Below, in pieces: positions 1 to 6,065 of a stretch of 8,595 bases of DNA (its first letter is position 1; each line of letters starts with the position of its first letter). The notes beneath the pieces are model-generated. The model was not told the origin of the DNA. It saw only the letters and a list, made by a program, of their open reading frames with translations, and did not search any database. The position numbers and the translations under genes were made by a program. Source of the DNA: Bergeyella zoohelcum (lineage in GTDB: Bacteria; Bacteroidota; Bacteroidia; Flavobacteriales; Weeksellaceae); the NCBI GenBank assembly GCA_030523905.1, contig JAUNHO010000031.1, positions 1 to 8,595 on the forward strand, written 5' to 3'.

Positions 1-19
1 ATAAAATGAGAATTTTATG

Positions 20-49
20 TTGATAAGAGCAGAATTATTAATAAATTTG
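20..49 (+). promoter_or_regulatory. Promoter of panD
   Basis: TTG at 20-22 is followed after 19 bases by TAAATTTG at 42-49, an exact match to the Bacteroidota housekeeping promoter pattern (TTG, 17-23 bases, TAnnTTTG). The G of the -7 element lies only 5 bases before the panD ATG at 55. Transcription would therefore start at or next to the start codon, giving a leaderless or nearly leaderless mRNA. The start-site position is inferred from the motif. Confidence 0.7.
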
Positions 50-54
50 CCCCT

Positions 55-405
55 ATGTTAATCGAAGTTTTTAAGTCTAAAATTCATAGAGTAAAAGTAA
101 CGGAGTCTGACCTGAACTATATCGGTAGCATTACGATAGATGAAGATTTATTAGATGCTTCTGGGATTTTGGTAGGTGAAAGAGTCTATATCGTGAATGT
201 GAATAATGGCGAAAGGTTTGATACCTATGCGATAAAAGGAAAGCGTGGCTCTGGCGAGGTCTGCCTAAATGGTCCTGCGGCGAGAAAAGTACAAAAAGGG
301 GATATTATTATCATTATTGCTTATGCCCAAATGACCCCAGAGGAGGCGAAGGATTTTCAGCCTAAAATAATTTTCCCTGATGAGCAAACTAATCTTTTGA
401 AATAA
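55..405 (+). CDS. panD: Aspartate 1-decarboxylase precursor PanD
   Basis: Converts L-aspartate to beta-alanine, the beta-alanine source for pantothenate and coenzyme A; cytosolic and tetrameric in known members. The 116-residue product has the usual family length. The self-cleavage site is intact: Y22-I23-G24-S25, where chain cleavage between G24 and S25 makes the catalytic pyruvoyl group from S25. The other expected active-site residues K9, R54, T57 and Y58 fall at canonical positions. The GxVCLNGPAAR block (residues 67-77) is also typical. The ATG at 55 is supported by the invariant spacing from Met1 to G24-S25. A strong promoter match sits immediately upstream, with essentially no room for a 5' untranslated region. 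The stop codon abuts the ATG of the next gene, so the two are very likely co-transcribed and translationally coupled. Confidence 0.97.
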   Translation: MLIEVFKSKIHRVKVTESDLNYIGSITIDEDLLDASGILVGERVYIVNVNNGERFDTYAIKGKRGSGEVCLNGPAARKVQKGDIIIIIAYAQMTPEEAKDFQPKIIFPDEQTNLLK

Positions 406-1431
406 ATGAATACAGAGAATAAGACAACGAAGAATCCTATTAAAACTCTACTGACGATTTTGGTGTCGCTTGTAGTGGCAGCATTTTTTATGTGGCTGGC
501 GGTAAAGGGTTTGGAGTTTGATAAAATTAAAGGCTATTTTGCCAAGGCGGATTATTTCTGGGTAGTAATAGCAGCGGTTTTTGGGCTTTTGGCATATTGG
601 TTTAGGGCAATTCGTTGGAATTTGTTACTAGAACCGATGGACTATAAAATATCCAATTCCAATGCCCTTTGGACGCTTTCGTTTGGTTATTTGATGAATC
701 TTACCATTCCGAGAAGTGGCGAGGTGGCAAGGGCTACGGCTCTCTACGGCGTGGAAAAAGTACCAGTGGAGAAATCTTTCGGGACGATTATCTTGGAACG
801 GGTGGTAGATTTAGTCTGTATGTTGCTCTTTTTGGGGCTTACTCTAATTTTCAAATACGAAGCCATAGCAGAGTTTTACCGATATTCTACCCAGCAAAAT
901 TCTAGTGAAGCCACTTCATCGCTTTGGATATGGCTAGTTTTAGGTGGTGGATTATTGGCAATGATTTTATTTTTTGTATTGAGAAAATCCTTGCAGAAAA
1001 TTCCGTTACTGGCAAAAATCTATAAGTTGGTAGATGGTCTATTGCAAGGTATTTTGAGTATTTTCAGATTGAAACAGCCGTTGATTTTTGTAATTTATTC
1101 GTTAGCGATATGGTTTTGTTATTATTTGGCATCATACCTTATTTGCTTTGCATTGCCAGAAACTTCCGCATTCAGTATCACCGATGGCTTTTTCATTATT
1201 GTGGTCGGTACTTTGGGAATGATGGTACCTGCATCAGGAGGGATAGGAGCGTTTCATTTTGCCCTTAAAGTAGGGATAGGTGCTTTGTTTCTTTCCTTCG
1301 GAAAGTCTTACGAAGAGGGCAGTGAGGTAGGTTTGGCATATGCTTTCATTTCACATACGATGCAGATGCTGATAATGATACTAATGGGAATAATATCAAT
1401 TCCTATGCTTGCAAAAAACAAAATAAAATAG
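406..1431 (+). CDS. Flippase-like / LPG-synthase transmembrane-domain membrane protein
   Basis: An integral inner-membrane protein of 341 residues, resembling the lysylphosphatidylglycerol synthase transmembrane (UPF0104/AglD-like) family. I count about eight hydrophobic segments, near residues 15-35, 50-68, 85-100, 125-147, 173-193, 227-250, 258-285 and 313-336. Family-type motifs seen include RAIRWNLLL (about 67-75), PRSGEVARA after the third segment, GTIILERVVDL (about 126-136) and PASGGIGAFHFAL (about 274-286). The cytosolic aminoacyl-transferase domain of true MprF proteins is absent, so it should not be called a lysyl-PG synthase. Members of this type are proposed lipid or isoprenoid-linked substrate transporters; the substrate here is unknown. 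Its ATG follows the panD stop directly with no intergenic base, implying coupling to panD. No terminator is visible before hemW 21 bases downstream. Confidence 0.85.
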   Translation: MNTENKTTKNPIKTLLTILVSLVVAAFFMWLAVKGLEFDKIKGYFAKADYFWVVIAAVFGLLAYWFRAIRWNLLLEPMDYKISNSNALWTLSFGYLMNLTIPRSGEVARATALYGVEKVPVEKSFGTIILERVVDLVCMLLFLGLTLIFKYEAIAEFYRYSTQQNSSEATSSLWIWLVLGGGLLAMILFFVLRKSLQKIPLLAKIYKLVDGLLQGILSIFRLKQPLIFVIYSLAIWFCYYLASYLICFALPETSAFSITDGFFIIVVGTLGMMVPASGGIGAFHFALKVGIGALFLSFGKSYEEGSEVGLAYAFISHTMQMLIMILMGIISIPMLAKNKIK

Positions 1432-1452
1432 TACTATTTTTTTGCGATTTCA

Positions 1453-2577
1453 ATGCTTTATTTTCATATTCCTTTTTGCAAACAGAAATGCAGCTATTGC
1501 AATTTTCACTTCTCCACATCGCTCAAGATGAAGGAGGAGATGCTTGTGGCAATGAAAAAGGAGTTGAAGTTGCGAAAAGACGAACTGATGAATAAGCGTT
1601 TGCCCTCTCTTTACTTTGGTGGAGGCACACCCTCGATTCTTTCCGTTGATGAAATTCAGTCGCTTATAGAGGAAGCTAGCCGATATTTTGATTTTCAACA
1701 AGATATTGAAATCACTTTGGAGGCAAACCCTGATGATTTGGATAAAAATTTCTTGAAGGAACTTTCCAAAACGGCGGTCAATCGTTTGTCAATTGGGATA
1801 CAAAGTTTCCACGAAGCCGATTTGAAACTGATGAACCGAGCCCACAACGCCCAAGAGGCGGAGAGTTGTGTAAAGCGGTCGCAGGATATGGGTTTGGAGA
1901 ATATCAGCGTGGATTTAATCTACGGCTCACCTGTTTCGGATTTTGAAATCTGGAAGGCTAATTTACAGAAAACCATTGATTTAGATATTCCGCATATTTC
2001 CTCTTATGCCCTCACGATAGAGCCTAAAACCGCACTGAACAACTGGGTGCAAACCCAAAAAATAACCGCCCCAAAGGAGCAGGAGCAAAGCCAAGACTTT
2101 TACTATATGGTCAATTTTTTGAAGGCGAATGGCTTTCAGCATTACGAGATTTCCAATTTTGCTCGGCAAGGTTTTCATTCTCGGCACAACTCTGCCTACT
2201 GGCAATATCAGGCTTATCTCGGTATTGGACCTTCGGCACATTCGTATAATGGCAGTACCGAACGCTCTTGGAATTTGGCAAATAATAGCCTTTATATAAA
2301 GCAATTAGCCGAGAATAAACTCCCCAAAGAAACGGAAATCCTCACCGAACAAGACCGCTACAATGAGATGATAATGATAGGTCTCAGAACCATTTGGGGG
2401 GTAGATTTAGCAAAATTGGAACAAGATTTTTCTGAAACTATTCTGCACCATTTCCGACGAGAAATAGAGCCAAAACTTCACCGCCAACTACTAATAATAG
2501 AAGATAACCACCTGAAAATCCCTGAAAAACATTGGTTTATGGCAGATGGCATCGCTTCGGATTTGTTTATGGTGTAG
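1453..2577 (+). CDS. hemW: Radical SAM heme chaperone HemW
   Basis: A radical-SAM protein of 374 residues that resembles coproporphyrinogen III oxidase but belongs to the HemW group, thought to bind heme and deliver it to respiratory proteins. The [4Fe-4S] cluster motif is C9-x3-C13-x2-C16 followed by N-F, the HemW form. The CxF-CxC pattern of genuine HemN is missing. The SAM-binding glycine motif FGGGTPS is at residues 55-61, and RLSIGIQSF and a HNSAYW segment also fit. The C-terminal part carries the HemW-type extension (YNEMIMIGLRTIWGVDL). The ATG at 1453 places the HIPFC motif right at the N-terminus, as is normal. The start lies 21 bases after the preceding membrane-protein gene, so read-through from panD is plausible. 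A T-rich stretch ending in TTTG at 1441-1444 could be a degenerate promoter element. The gene converges with the XRE gene, leaving 4 bases between stop codons. Confidence 0.93.
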   Translation: MLYFHIPFCKQKCSYCNFHFSTSLKMKEEMLVAMKKELKLRKDELMNKRLPSLYFGGGTPSILSVDEIQSLIEEASRYFDFQQDIEITLEANPDDLDKNFLKELSKTAVNRLSIGIQSFHEADLKLMNRAHNAQEAESCVKRSQDMGLENISVDLIYGSPVSDFEIWKANLQKTIDLDIPHISSYALTIEPKTALNNWVQTQKITAPKEQEQSQDFYYMVNFLKANGFQHYEISNFARQGFHSRHNSAYWQYQAYLGIGPSAHSYNGSTERSWNLANNSLYIKQLAENKLPKETEILTEQDRYNEMIMIGLRTIWGVDLAKLEQDFSETILHHFRREIEPKLHRQLLIIEDNHLKIPEKHWFMADGIASDLFMV

Positions 2578-2581
2578 GTTT

Positions 2582-2959
2582 TTACAAATCCTTTTTTATT
2601 AGTCCTTGTAAAAATAGAATCTGCTCGGCTTGTTCCTTTATTCTTGCCTCATAGGAGTCTATAAGTTTTGCGGTGGTTTCTTTATTTTCTTGATACAAAG
2701 TTTCCGTTACATATCCCACGGAATTGTCTCTATTTTGCTGATAAATAATGTGTTTGCCGATGTCATTGAAAAAATCTTTTGGGGAGATTTCTAAGATTGC
2801 CATAAGGTCGTCCAGATATTTTGCCCAAGAGTAGGTTTCCCCTGCTTCCAAACGCTGATATGCCGAGCGGGTGATGTTTAGTTTCTCTGCCATATCTGTA
2901 TGAGAATAGCCTTTTTCTATACGCAGTTTTTTTATTTTATTTACTATTTCGGCATTCAT
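2582..2959 (-). CDS. XRE-family helix-turn-helix transcriptional regulator
   Basis: A 125-residue DNA-binding protein. Residues about 8-60 form an XRE/Cro-type helix-turn-helix domain: IKKLRIEKGYSHTDMAEKLN, then the recognition-helix region ITRSAYQRLEAGET (29-42), then a fourth/fifth helix region ending ILEISPKDFF. Residues about 85-125 are rich in E, K, Q and L with heptad-like spacing, suggesting a helical or coiled-coil dimerisation segment. The ATG (complement of 2957-2959) is followed directly by the HTH domain, as expected for this class. It is transcribed leftward from a promoter-like element at 3016-3048 and diverges from the exported-protein genes. A long imperfect inverted repeat lies between the two and is a candidate operator. 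The target genes and signal are unknown. Solitary XRE proteins of this size are common in Weeksellaceae, so a specific function cannot be assigned. Confidence 0.88.
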   Translation of the reverse strand: MNAEIVNKIKKLRIEKGYSHTDMAEKLNITRSAYQRLEAGETYSWAKYLDDLMAILEISPKDFFNDIGKHIIYQQNRDNSVGYVTETLYQENKETTAKLIDSYEARIKEQAEQILFLQGLIKKDL

Positions 2960-2980
2960 TTTTGTATTGTTTTTAGTATT

Positions 2981-3080
2981 AAAATGGGTTATTTGTATCG
3001 TTTTGAAATATAGAGCAAAGATAAAATATTATTTTACAAATATTTCAATAAACCCAAATAAAACGCACAAAACCCATTTT
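2981..3080. repeat. Long imperfect inverted repeat, candidate operator
   Basis: In the divergent intergenic region, AAAATGGGTT (2981-2990) is the exact inverse of AACCCATTTT (3071-3080), and TTGAAATAT (3003-3011) is the exact inverse of ATATTTCAA (3040-3048). Between these blocks the arms still match in part: TTTGTATCGTTTT on the left against the complement of AAAACGCACAA on the right. The right arm carries about 12 extra bases that include another AAACCCA. The inner pair flanks the candidate -7 element of the XRE promoter. This fits regulator binding or autoregulation, but no binding data exist and the AT-rich composition raises the chance of coincidental matches. Confidence 0.55.
3016..3048 (-). 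promoter_or_regulatory. Promoter of the XRE regulator gene
   Basis: On the minus strand, TTG (complement of 3046-3048) is followed after 22 bases by TATCTTTG (complement of 3016-3023), an exact fit to the TAnnTTTG element with spacing at the long end of the accepted range. Transcription would begin near 3010, leaving about 50 bases before the ATG ending at 2959. The -33 element lies inside one arm of the inner inverted repeat and the predicted start lies at the other arm. Confidence 0.5.
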
Positions 3081-3109
3081 TATATACCATTTTTGGAGGA
3101 AAATACAAG

Positions 3110-3117
3110 TATATTTG
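3110..3117 (+). promoter_or_regulatory. Candidate -7 element for the exported-protein cluster
   Basis: TATATTTG matches TAnnTTTG exactly. The nearest TTG upstream (3093-3095) is only 14 bases away, shorter than the usual 17-23, so the -33 half is doubtful. The predicted start near 3123 would leave a leader of 15 to 24 bases before the ATG at 3138 or 3147. Confidence 0.4.
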
Positions 3118-3146
3118 GGAAGTCTAATAATAAAAATATGTATATT

Positions 3147-3509
3147 ATGAAAAAAATATTTTATTCATTTTCATTTATAATGTTTAGTTTATCTATCAAT
3201 GCTCAATTTACTGATAGTGAAGCATTGAGAATATGTAACGAAGAGTTACCTAGAAAATATAGTAATAATGGTACTTTATGTGGCAAGACATTCACTTCTG
3301 ATAAAACTGGATGGAATAGATCTGATTTTGAATGGGCTTTAAATCTTTTTAGAGATAGATATGGATGGCCTACCGACCAAAAAACTAATGATGGTAGTAA
3401 TATGTTTTGGGTTTGGAGAAGTAGAAATTATTATTTAGTATTAAATTATCAAATGCAAAACTCACTTGCTCCCGCTGAAACAATTATTTTTGTTATGAAA
3501 TCTAAATAA
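3147..3509 (+). CDS. Small exported protein of unknown function
   Basis: I do not recognise a family. The 120-residue product starts with a clear signal peptide: MKK, a Phe/Ile/Leu-rich core, then SLSINAQ, with signal peptidase I cleavage most likely after Ala19. The mature part of about 100 residues is rich in aromatic residues (several W and Y) and has two cysteines, in RICNEE and TLCGKT, that could form a disulfide in the periplasm. I chose the ATG at 3147 because the signal peptide begins there. The frame stays open back to 2967, but that extension runs through the regulator promoter and inverted repeat and reads as non-coding sequence. An ATG at 3138 would add only three residues. It is the first rightward gene of an AT-rich cluster, divergent from the XRE regulator and 52 bases before the next gene. 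Confidence 0.75.
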   Translation: MKKIFYSFSFIMFSLSINAQFTDSEALRICNEELPRKYSNNGTLCGKTFTSDKTGWNRSDFEWALNLFRDRYGWPTDQKTNDGSNMFWVWRSRNYYLVLNYQMQNSLAPAETIIFVMKSK

Positions 3510-3561
3510 CATATTGTACCATTTTTAAGAAGACTAAAAATTTGAACACATTTAACAACAG

Positions 3562-3957
3562 ATGTTACAAAAGTTAAAAATTATTTTCGTTCTAATCTTT
3601 TTTGTTCCCATTTTCTCTTTTGCTCAAGAAGATGAAGATGGACAATTTGTAAGAAAATTTACAAAAGTTGTTATTATTGAAAATGGACAAAAAAAAGAAC
3701 ATCATACATCTACAGGAGTCACTTTTATTTTCAATTATGGAGATGGTAGTGATATAAAAGTGTATTATCCTAGTGGAAAAATAGAAAAATATACAAGAGT
3801 ATCAGAAGTTGAAGAAGGTAAATTGGACGATCTTGGTAAATATCAAAAAATAATTATAATCAATGATAAAGGAGAAGAATGTAGTTTAGTTCTTTTCGAT
3901 TCTGGTCTTCTTATGTTGCTTTTTGATAAAAGCAATCAGGCTCATTTTTATCCTTAA
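3562..3957 (+). CDS. Small exported protein of unknown function
   Basis: The 131-residue product is not recognised. Residues 1-21 form a signal peptide (MLQKLK, a hydrophobic core, then FSFA) with likely cleavage before Gln22, the usual flavobacterial A-Q junction. The mature part starts with an acidic EDEDGQ segment. It continues with short strand-like stretches separated by polar turns (KVVIIENGQKKEHH, FIFNYGDGSDIKVYYPSGKIEKY, KIIIINDKGEECSLVLFDSG), suggesting a small beta-rich fold. It has one cysteine and no retention motif. It lies 52 bases after the previous exported protein and 20 bases before the lipoprotein gene, so the three are probably one transcript. Upstream, TTG followed by TAAAAATTTG is a weak, over-long match to a promoter. 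Base composition is clearly AT-richer than hemW or groEL. Confidence 0.75.
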   Translation: MLQKLKIIFVLIFFVPIFSFAQEDEDGQFVRKFTKVVIIENGQKKEHHTSTGVTFIFNYGDGSDIKVYYPSGKIEKYTRVSEVEEGKLDDLGKYQKIIIINDKGEECSLVLFDSGLLMLLFDKSNQAHFYP

Positions 3958-3977
3958 AATTAAAAAAATCAATTTAT

Positions 3978-4580
3978 ATGAAACGATTTAGTATTATTCT
4001 TATTTCATTTTTTACAATATTGTCTTGTAAAAAAACAGATTCAGTTGAAAGTGTTCAAGAAAGTAGAGATACACTTATTACTAATGATAGAGACACACTT
4101 GCCACGAGTGATAGCGACTCAATAGTAACTACGGCAGAGACAGACATAGAAAAAGAAAATTCTCCTAAAAAATCAGAATTCCAAAGACAAGTTGAGTATG
4201 AATATAATAAAATTCAAGCAAAACATTCTGCAAGAAGAAAAGCTCAATCTTATAATGGGGTACATTGGGAAGATTTTCAAAAATTTGGTGGTCCTACAGC
4301 TACAGGTTATGAAAAAACTGCAAGTAAAAACAATATAGATTACATATCTAATAAATATAGTTTTGTGGTAATTTATACCAAAACGCCATTTGGTGATAGA
4401 GAAGTAAATGTAACAGAAATATTTGAAACTTCTCCATACATTTCAGAAGATGAAAAATATAGACTACTTGATGAAGCCCAGTCTAAAATGTATGGTAGTA
4501 TTAATATTACCAAAAGAGAATTAAAATCTTATGATTCTTATGCACAAGCAAGTAAGGCAAGGGAAAAATTATTAAAATGA
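3978..4580 (+). CDS. Putative lipoprotein of unknown function
   Basis: A 200-residue product with a type II signal peptide: MKR, a hydrophobic stretch, then the lipobox ILSC with the lipidated cysteine at residue 17, so it is membrane-anchored. A low-complexity linker rich in S, T, D and E follows (residues about 20-60), containing an imperfect 8-residue repeat (RDTL at 30-33 and 38-41). The body from about residue 62 is charged and partly helical (EFQRQVEYEYNKIQAKHSARRKAQ), then a mixed segment with YSFVVIYTKTPFGDREVNVTEIF, then a helical tail (YAQASKAREKLLK). I recognise no domain. It is the last full gene of the AT-rich cluster. A short Asp-rich ORF continues in the same frame 12 bases after its TGA, which could mean that the ancestral protein was longer. 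Confidence 0.78.
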   Translation: MKRFSIILISFFTILSCKKTDSVESVQESRDTLITNDRDTLATSDSDSIVTTAETDIEKENSPKKSEFQRQVEYEYNKIQAKHSARRKAQSYNGVHWEDFQKFGGPTATGYEKTASKNNIDYISNKYSFVVIYTKTPFGDREVNVTEIFETSPYISEDEKYRLLDEAQSKMYGSINITKRELKSYDSYAQASKAREKLLK

Positions 4581-4592
4581 TTTTACATTCAA

Positions 4593-4679
4593 ATGAATAA
4601 AAATATGACTTTGGAACTTAAAGAAGATTTTGATAGAGATGGTGATATAGATGTGATAGTTCAAAACTTTTACAGATAA
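4593..4679 (+). pseudogene. 28-codon Asp-rich ORF, possible gene remnant
   Basis: ATG at 4593 to TAA at 4677-4679 encodes 28 residues with the core LKEDFDRDGDIDVIVQNF. The DxDxDGDxD pattern resembles calcium-binding loops of secreted repeat proteins (VCBS/FG-GAP or thrombospondin type 3 style). There is no signal peptide, and it is far too short for such a domain to fold alone. It lies in the same reading frame as the lipoprotein, separated by the TGA at 4578-4580 and four sense codons, and the terminator begins 9 bases after it. It may be the decayed tail of a longer protein, a tiny real peptide, or chance. Confidence 0.35.
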
Positions 4680-4688
4680 TCTTTAAGG

Positions 4689-4715
4689 AAATCGGGCAAG
4701 TTGTCCGATTTTTTT
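4689..4715 (+). terminator. Intrinsic terminator of the exported-protein cluster
   Basis: AAATCGGGC (4689-4697) pairs with GTCCGATTT (4703-4711) around the loop AAGTT, giving 9 pairs including one G-T wobble. Seven T residues follow from 4709 to 4715. It sits 9 bases after the short Asp-rich ORF and upstream of murI, separating the two units. Confidence 0.8.
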
Positions 4716-4739
4716 ATTTACATAAACCATAAAAATCCT

Positions 4740-4747
4740 TATTTTTG
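4740..4747 (+). promoter_or_regulatory. Candidate -7 element for murI
   Basis: TATTTTTG matches TAnnTTTG and lies 16 bases before the favoured murI start at 4764. No TTG is present at the right distance upstream, where the sequence reads TTTA, so the -33 half is weak. The location after a terminator supports a promoter here. Confidence 0.45.
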
Positions 4748-4763
4748 CATAAAATTCCAGTCA

Positions 4764-5591
4764 TTGAAGAAGAAACAAGATTTTTCGCATCTTTCCAGCA
4801 CCCAGCCCATCGGCATTTTTGATTCTGGTGTGGGTGGGCTTACCAATGCCAAAGAAATCAAACGCCTATTGCCACAGGAAAACCTGATTTATTTCGGGGA
4901 TACCAAGCATTTGCCCTATGGGGAAAAATCCAAAGAGGCGATTATTGGCTACTCCAAAAAAATTACGCAATTTCTTCTAGACAACCATTGTAAAGCCATT
5001 GTGATTGCTTGTAATTCCGCTACGGCAAACGCTTTGAAGGAAGTGGTGGAGTTGGTAGAAGATAAAATCCCTGTGATAGATGTCATCAACCCAGTGGCAG
5101 AAAAAGTGGCCTACGAAATCCATACTAATGTAGGCGTGATTGCCACCAAAGCCACCATCAATACAGGACTTTACCGAAAGAGCATTCGGAAATATAACAA
5201 ATACATACAGGTAGATGAGTTGGCTACGCCGCTCCTCGTTCCAGCGATAGAGGAAGGGTTTAGAAATCACCCAATTACAAATGCGATTATCTATCATTAC
5301 CTTAGTAATAAGAAACTTGAGAATATAGAAACGCTCATTTTGGGCTGTACGCATTACCCTATTTTGATAGATGAAATAAGACAATATTATGGCAACCGAG
5401 TGCGTGTGATAGACTCGCCGTATATTGTGGCAAATCATCTGAAAATGATTTTGCAGAGCCATAATCTACTCAATAAGGATAATTCGGAGCCTTTTTATCA
5501 GTTTTATGTCTCGGATTTGACTAAAAATTTTGAGAAAATCTCCAAAAAATTCTTCGGAAATAGCATTCAGCTGGAATTAAAGGAATTGTAA
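4764..5591 (+). CDS. murI: Glutamate racemase MurI
   Basis: Interconverts L- and D-glutamate and supplies D-glutamate for peptidoglycan; cytosolic and cofactor-independent. With the TTG start at 4764 the protein has 275 residues, the family's usual size, and begins MKKKQDFSHL. The active-site motifs are complete: IFDSGVGGLT (18-27), the first catalytic cysteine C83 in ACNSATAN, and the second, C195, in LGCTHYP. The first motif has Ser where CNTA is most common, a mild substitution. YFGDTKHLPYGEKS (43-56) is also characteristic. The frame is open back to a TTG at 4701, but that codon sits inside a terminator hairpin and upstream of the promoter-like element, so that start is rejected. No ATG occurs in frame before the conserved region. 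The gene is a single unit between two terminators. Confidence 0.93.
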   Translation: MKKKQDFSHLSSTQPIGIFDSGVGGLTNAKEIKRLLPQENLIYFGDTKHLPYGEKSKEAIIGYSKKITQFLLDNHCKAIVIACNSATANALKEVVELVEDKIPVIDVINPVAEKVAYEIHTNVGVIATKATINTGLYRKSIRKYNKYIQVDELATPLLVPAIEEGFRNHPITNAIIYHYLSNKKLENIETLILGCTHYPILIDEIRQYYGNRVRVIDSPYIVANHLKMILQSHNLLNKDNSEPFYQFYVSDLTKNFEKISKKFFGNSIQLELKEL

Positions 5592-5610
5592 TCATTTTTT
5601 GTAATAATAT

Positions 5611-5648
5611 AACTTTGGTAGAGCTTCCAATCTTTGCCAAAGTTTTTT
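5611..5648 (+). terminator. Intrinsic terminator of murI
   Basis: AACTTTGG (5611-5618) is the exact inverse of CCAAAGTT (5637-5644). The stem extends inward to about 13 pairs (5611-5623 with 5632-5644, two wobbles) around an 8-base loop, and the T run 5643-5648 follows. It starts 19 bases after the murI stop. Confidence 0.85.
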
Positions 5649-5707
5649 ATGGAATGCCTATATTTTAGATTCAAGTCTGCCAAAATTTCATATTTTGAGA
5701 TTTTTCG

Positions 5708-5735
5708 CTGTCAATTTTTCACGAAAATAATTTTG
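5708..5735 (+). promoter_or_regulatory. Promoter of groES-groEL
   Basis: TAATTTTG (5728-5735) matches TAnnTTTG exactly. Seventeen bases upstream is CTG (5708-5710), a one-mismatch -33 element. Transcription would start near 5741, leaving about 45 bases before groES. I found no CIRCE (TTAGCACTC-N9-GAGTGCTAA), so HrcA-type control is not supported. Confidence 0.5.
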
Positions 5736-5785
5736 GCACTTTTTTAGAGAAGAGACTTGTAGTAATAAAATTAAAATAAAAAAAT

Positions 5786-6064
5786 ATGTCAGTAAATTTT
5801 AGACCATTAGCAGACAGAGTGTTGGTAGAGCCATCACCAGCAGAGACAAAGACCGCATCAGGGATTATCATTCCAGACACAGCGAAAGAAAAACCACAAG
5901 AAGGCACAGTAGTAGCTGTAGGAAATGGCAAAAAAGACGAACCAATGACCGTGAAAGTAGGTGATAAAGTCCTTTACGGAAAATACGCAGGTCAGGAACT
6001 TAAACTAGACGGAAAAGAATATCTTATCGTAAGAGAGTCTGACCTTTTAGGGATTTTGGGGTAA
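5786..6064 (+). CDS. groES: Co-chaperonin GroES
   Basis: The heptameric lid of the GroEL folding chamber, acting in the cytosol. The 92-residue length is normal. The N-terminus NFRPLADRVLVEP and the mobile loop ETKTASGIIIPDTAKEKP (about 20-37), which contains the GroEL-binding hydrophobic III triplet, are intact. Other conserved blocks are GTVVAVG (44-50), VKVGDKVLYGKYAG (60-73) and YLIVRESDLLGIL at the end. The ATG at 5786 follows an A-rich leader typical of Bacteroidota and needs no Shine-Dalgarno site. The sequence is close to what I expect from Chryseobacterium-type bacteria. It is first in the chaperonin operon, but groEL does not follow directly: a 463-base interval with an unrelated gene separates them. 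Confidence 0.97.
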   Translation: MSVNFRPLADRVLVEPSPAETKTASGIIIPDTAKEKPQEGTVVAVGNGKKDEPMTVKVGDKVLYGKYAGQELKLDGKEYLIVRESDLLGILG

Positions 6065-6065
6065 A

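Noticed and set aside
669..905. 78-codon plus-strand frame inside the membrane-protein gene
   Set aside because: It is out of frame within a gene whose motifs and membrane segments are clear; no separate start signal.
1432..1452. Own promoter for hemW (TATTTTTTTG)
   Set aside because: The spacing between TA and TTTG is two bases too long for the consensus and no good -33 element was seen; read-through from panD is as likely.
2570..2600. Shared bidirectional terminator between hemW and the XRE gene
   Set aside because: Only 4 bases separate the stop codons; T runs exist, but I found no adequate hairpin at the junction.
2967..3146. N-terminal extension of 60 codons on the first exported protein
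   Set aside because: It runs through the divergent control region and inverted repeat, and a proper signal peptide begins at the ATG at 3147.
4701..4763. 21-residue N-terminal extension of MurI from a TTG codon
   Set aside because: The codon is inside a terminator loop and the residues precede the conserved MurI start; a promoter-like element also lies within this stretch.
4977..5462. 161-codon minus-strand frame opposite murI
   Set aside because: It is antisense to a well-supported enzyme gene, and its translation shows no family resemblance or coding character.
5586..5617. TTG-N21-TAACTTTG promoter match after murI
   Set aside because: The TAACTTTG lies in the left arm of the strong murI terminator hairpin (5611-5648), so the match is explained by the terminator and any transcript would stop at once.
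5736..5785. CIRCE operator before groES
   Set aside because: GGCACT occurs at 5735-5740, but the rest of the inverted repeat is absent.
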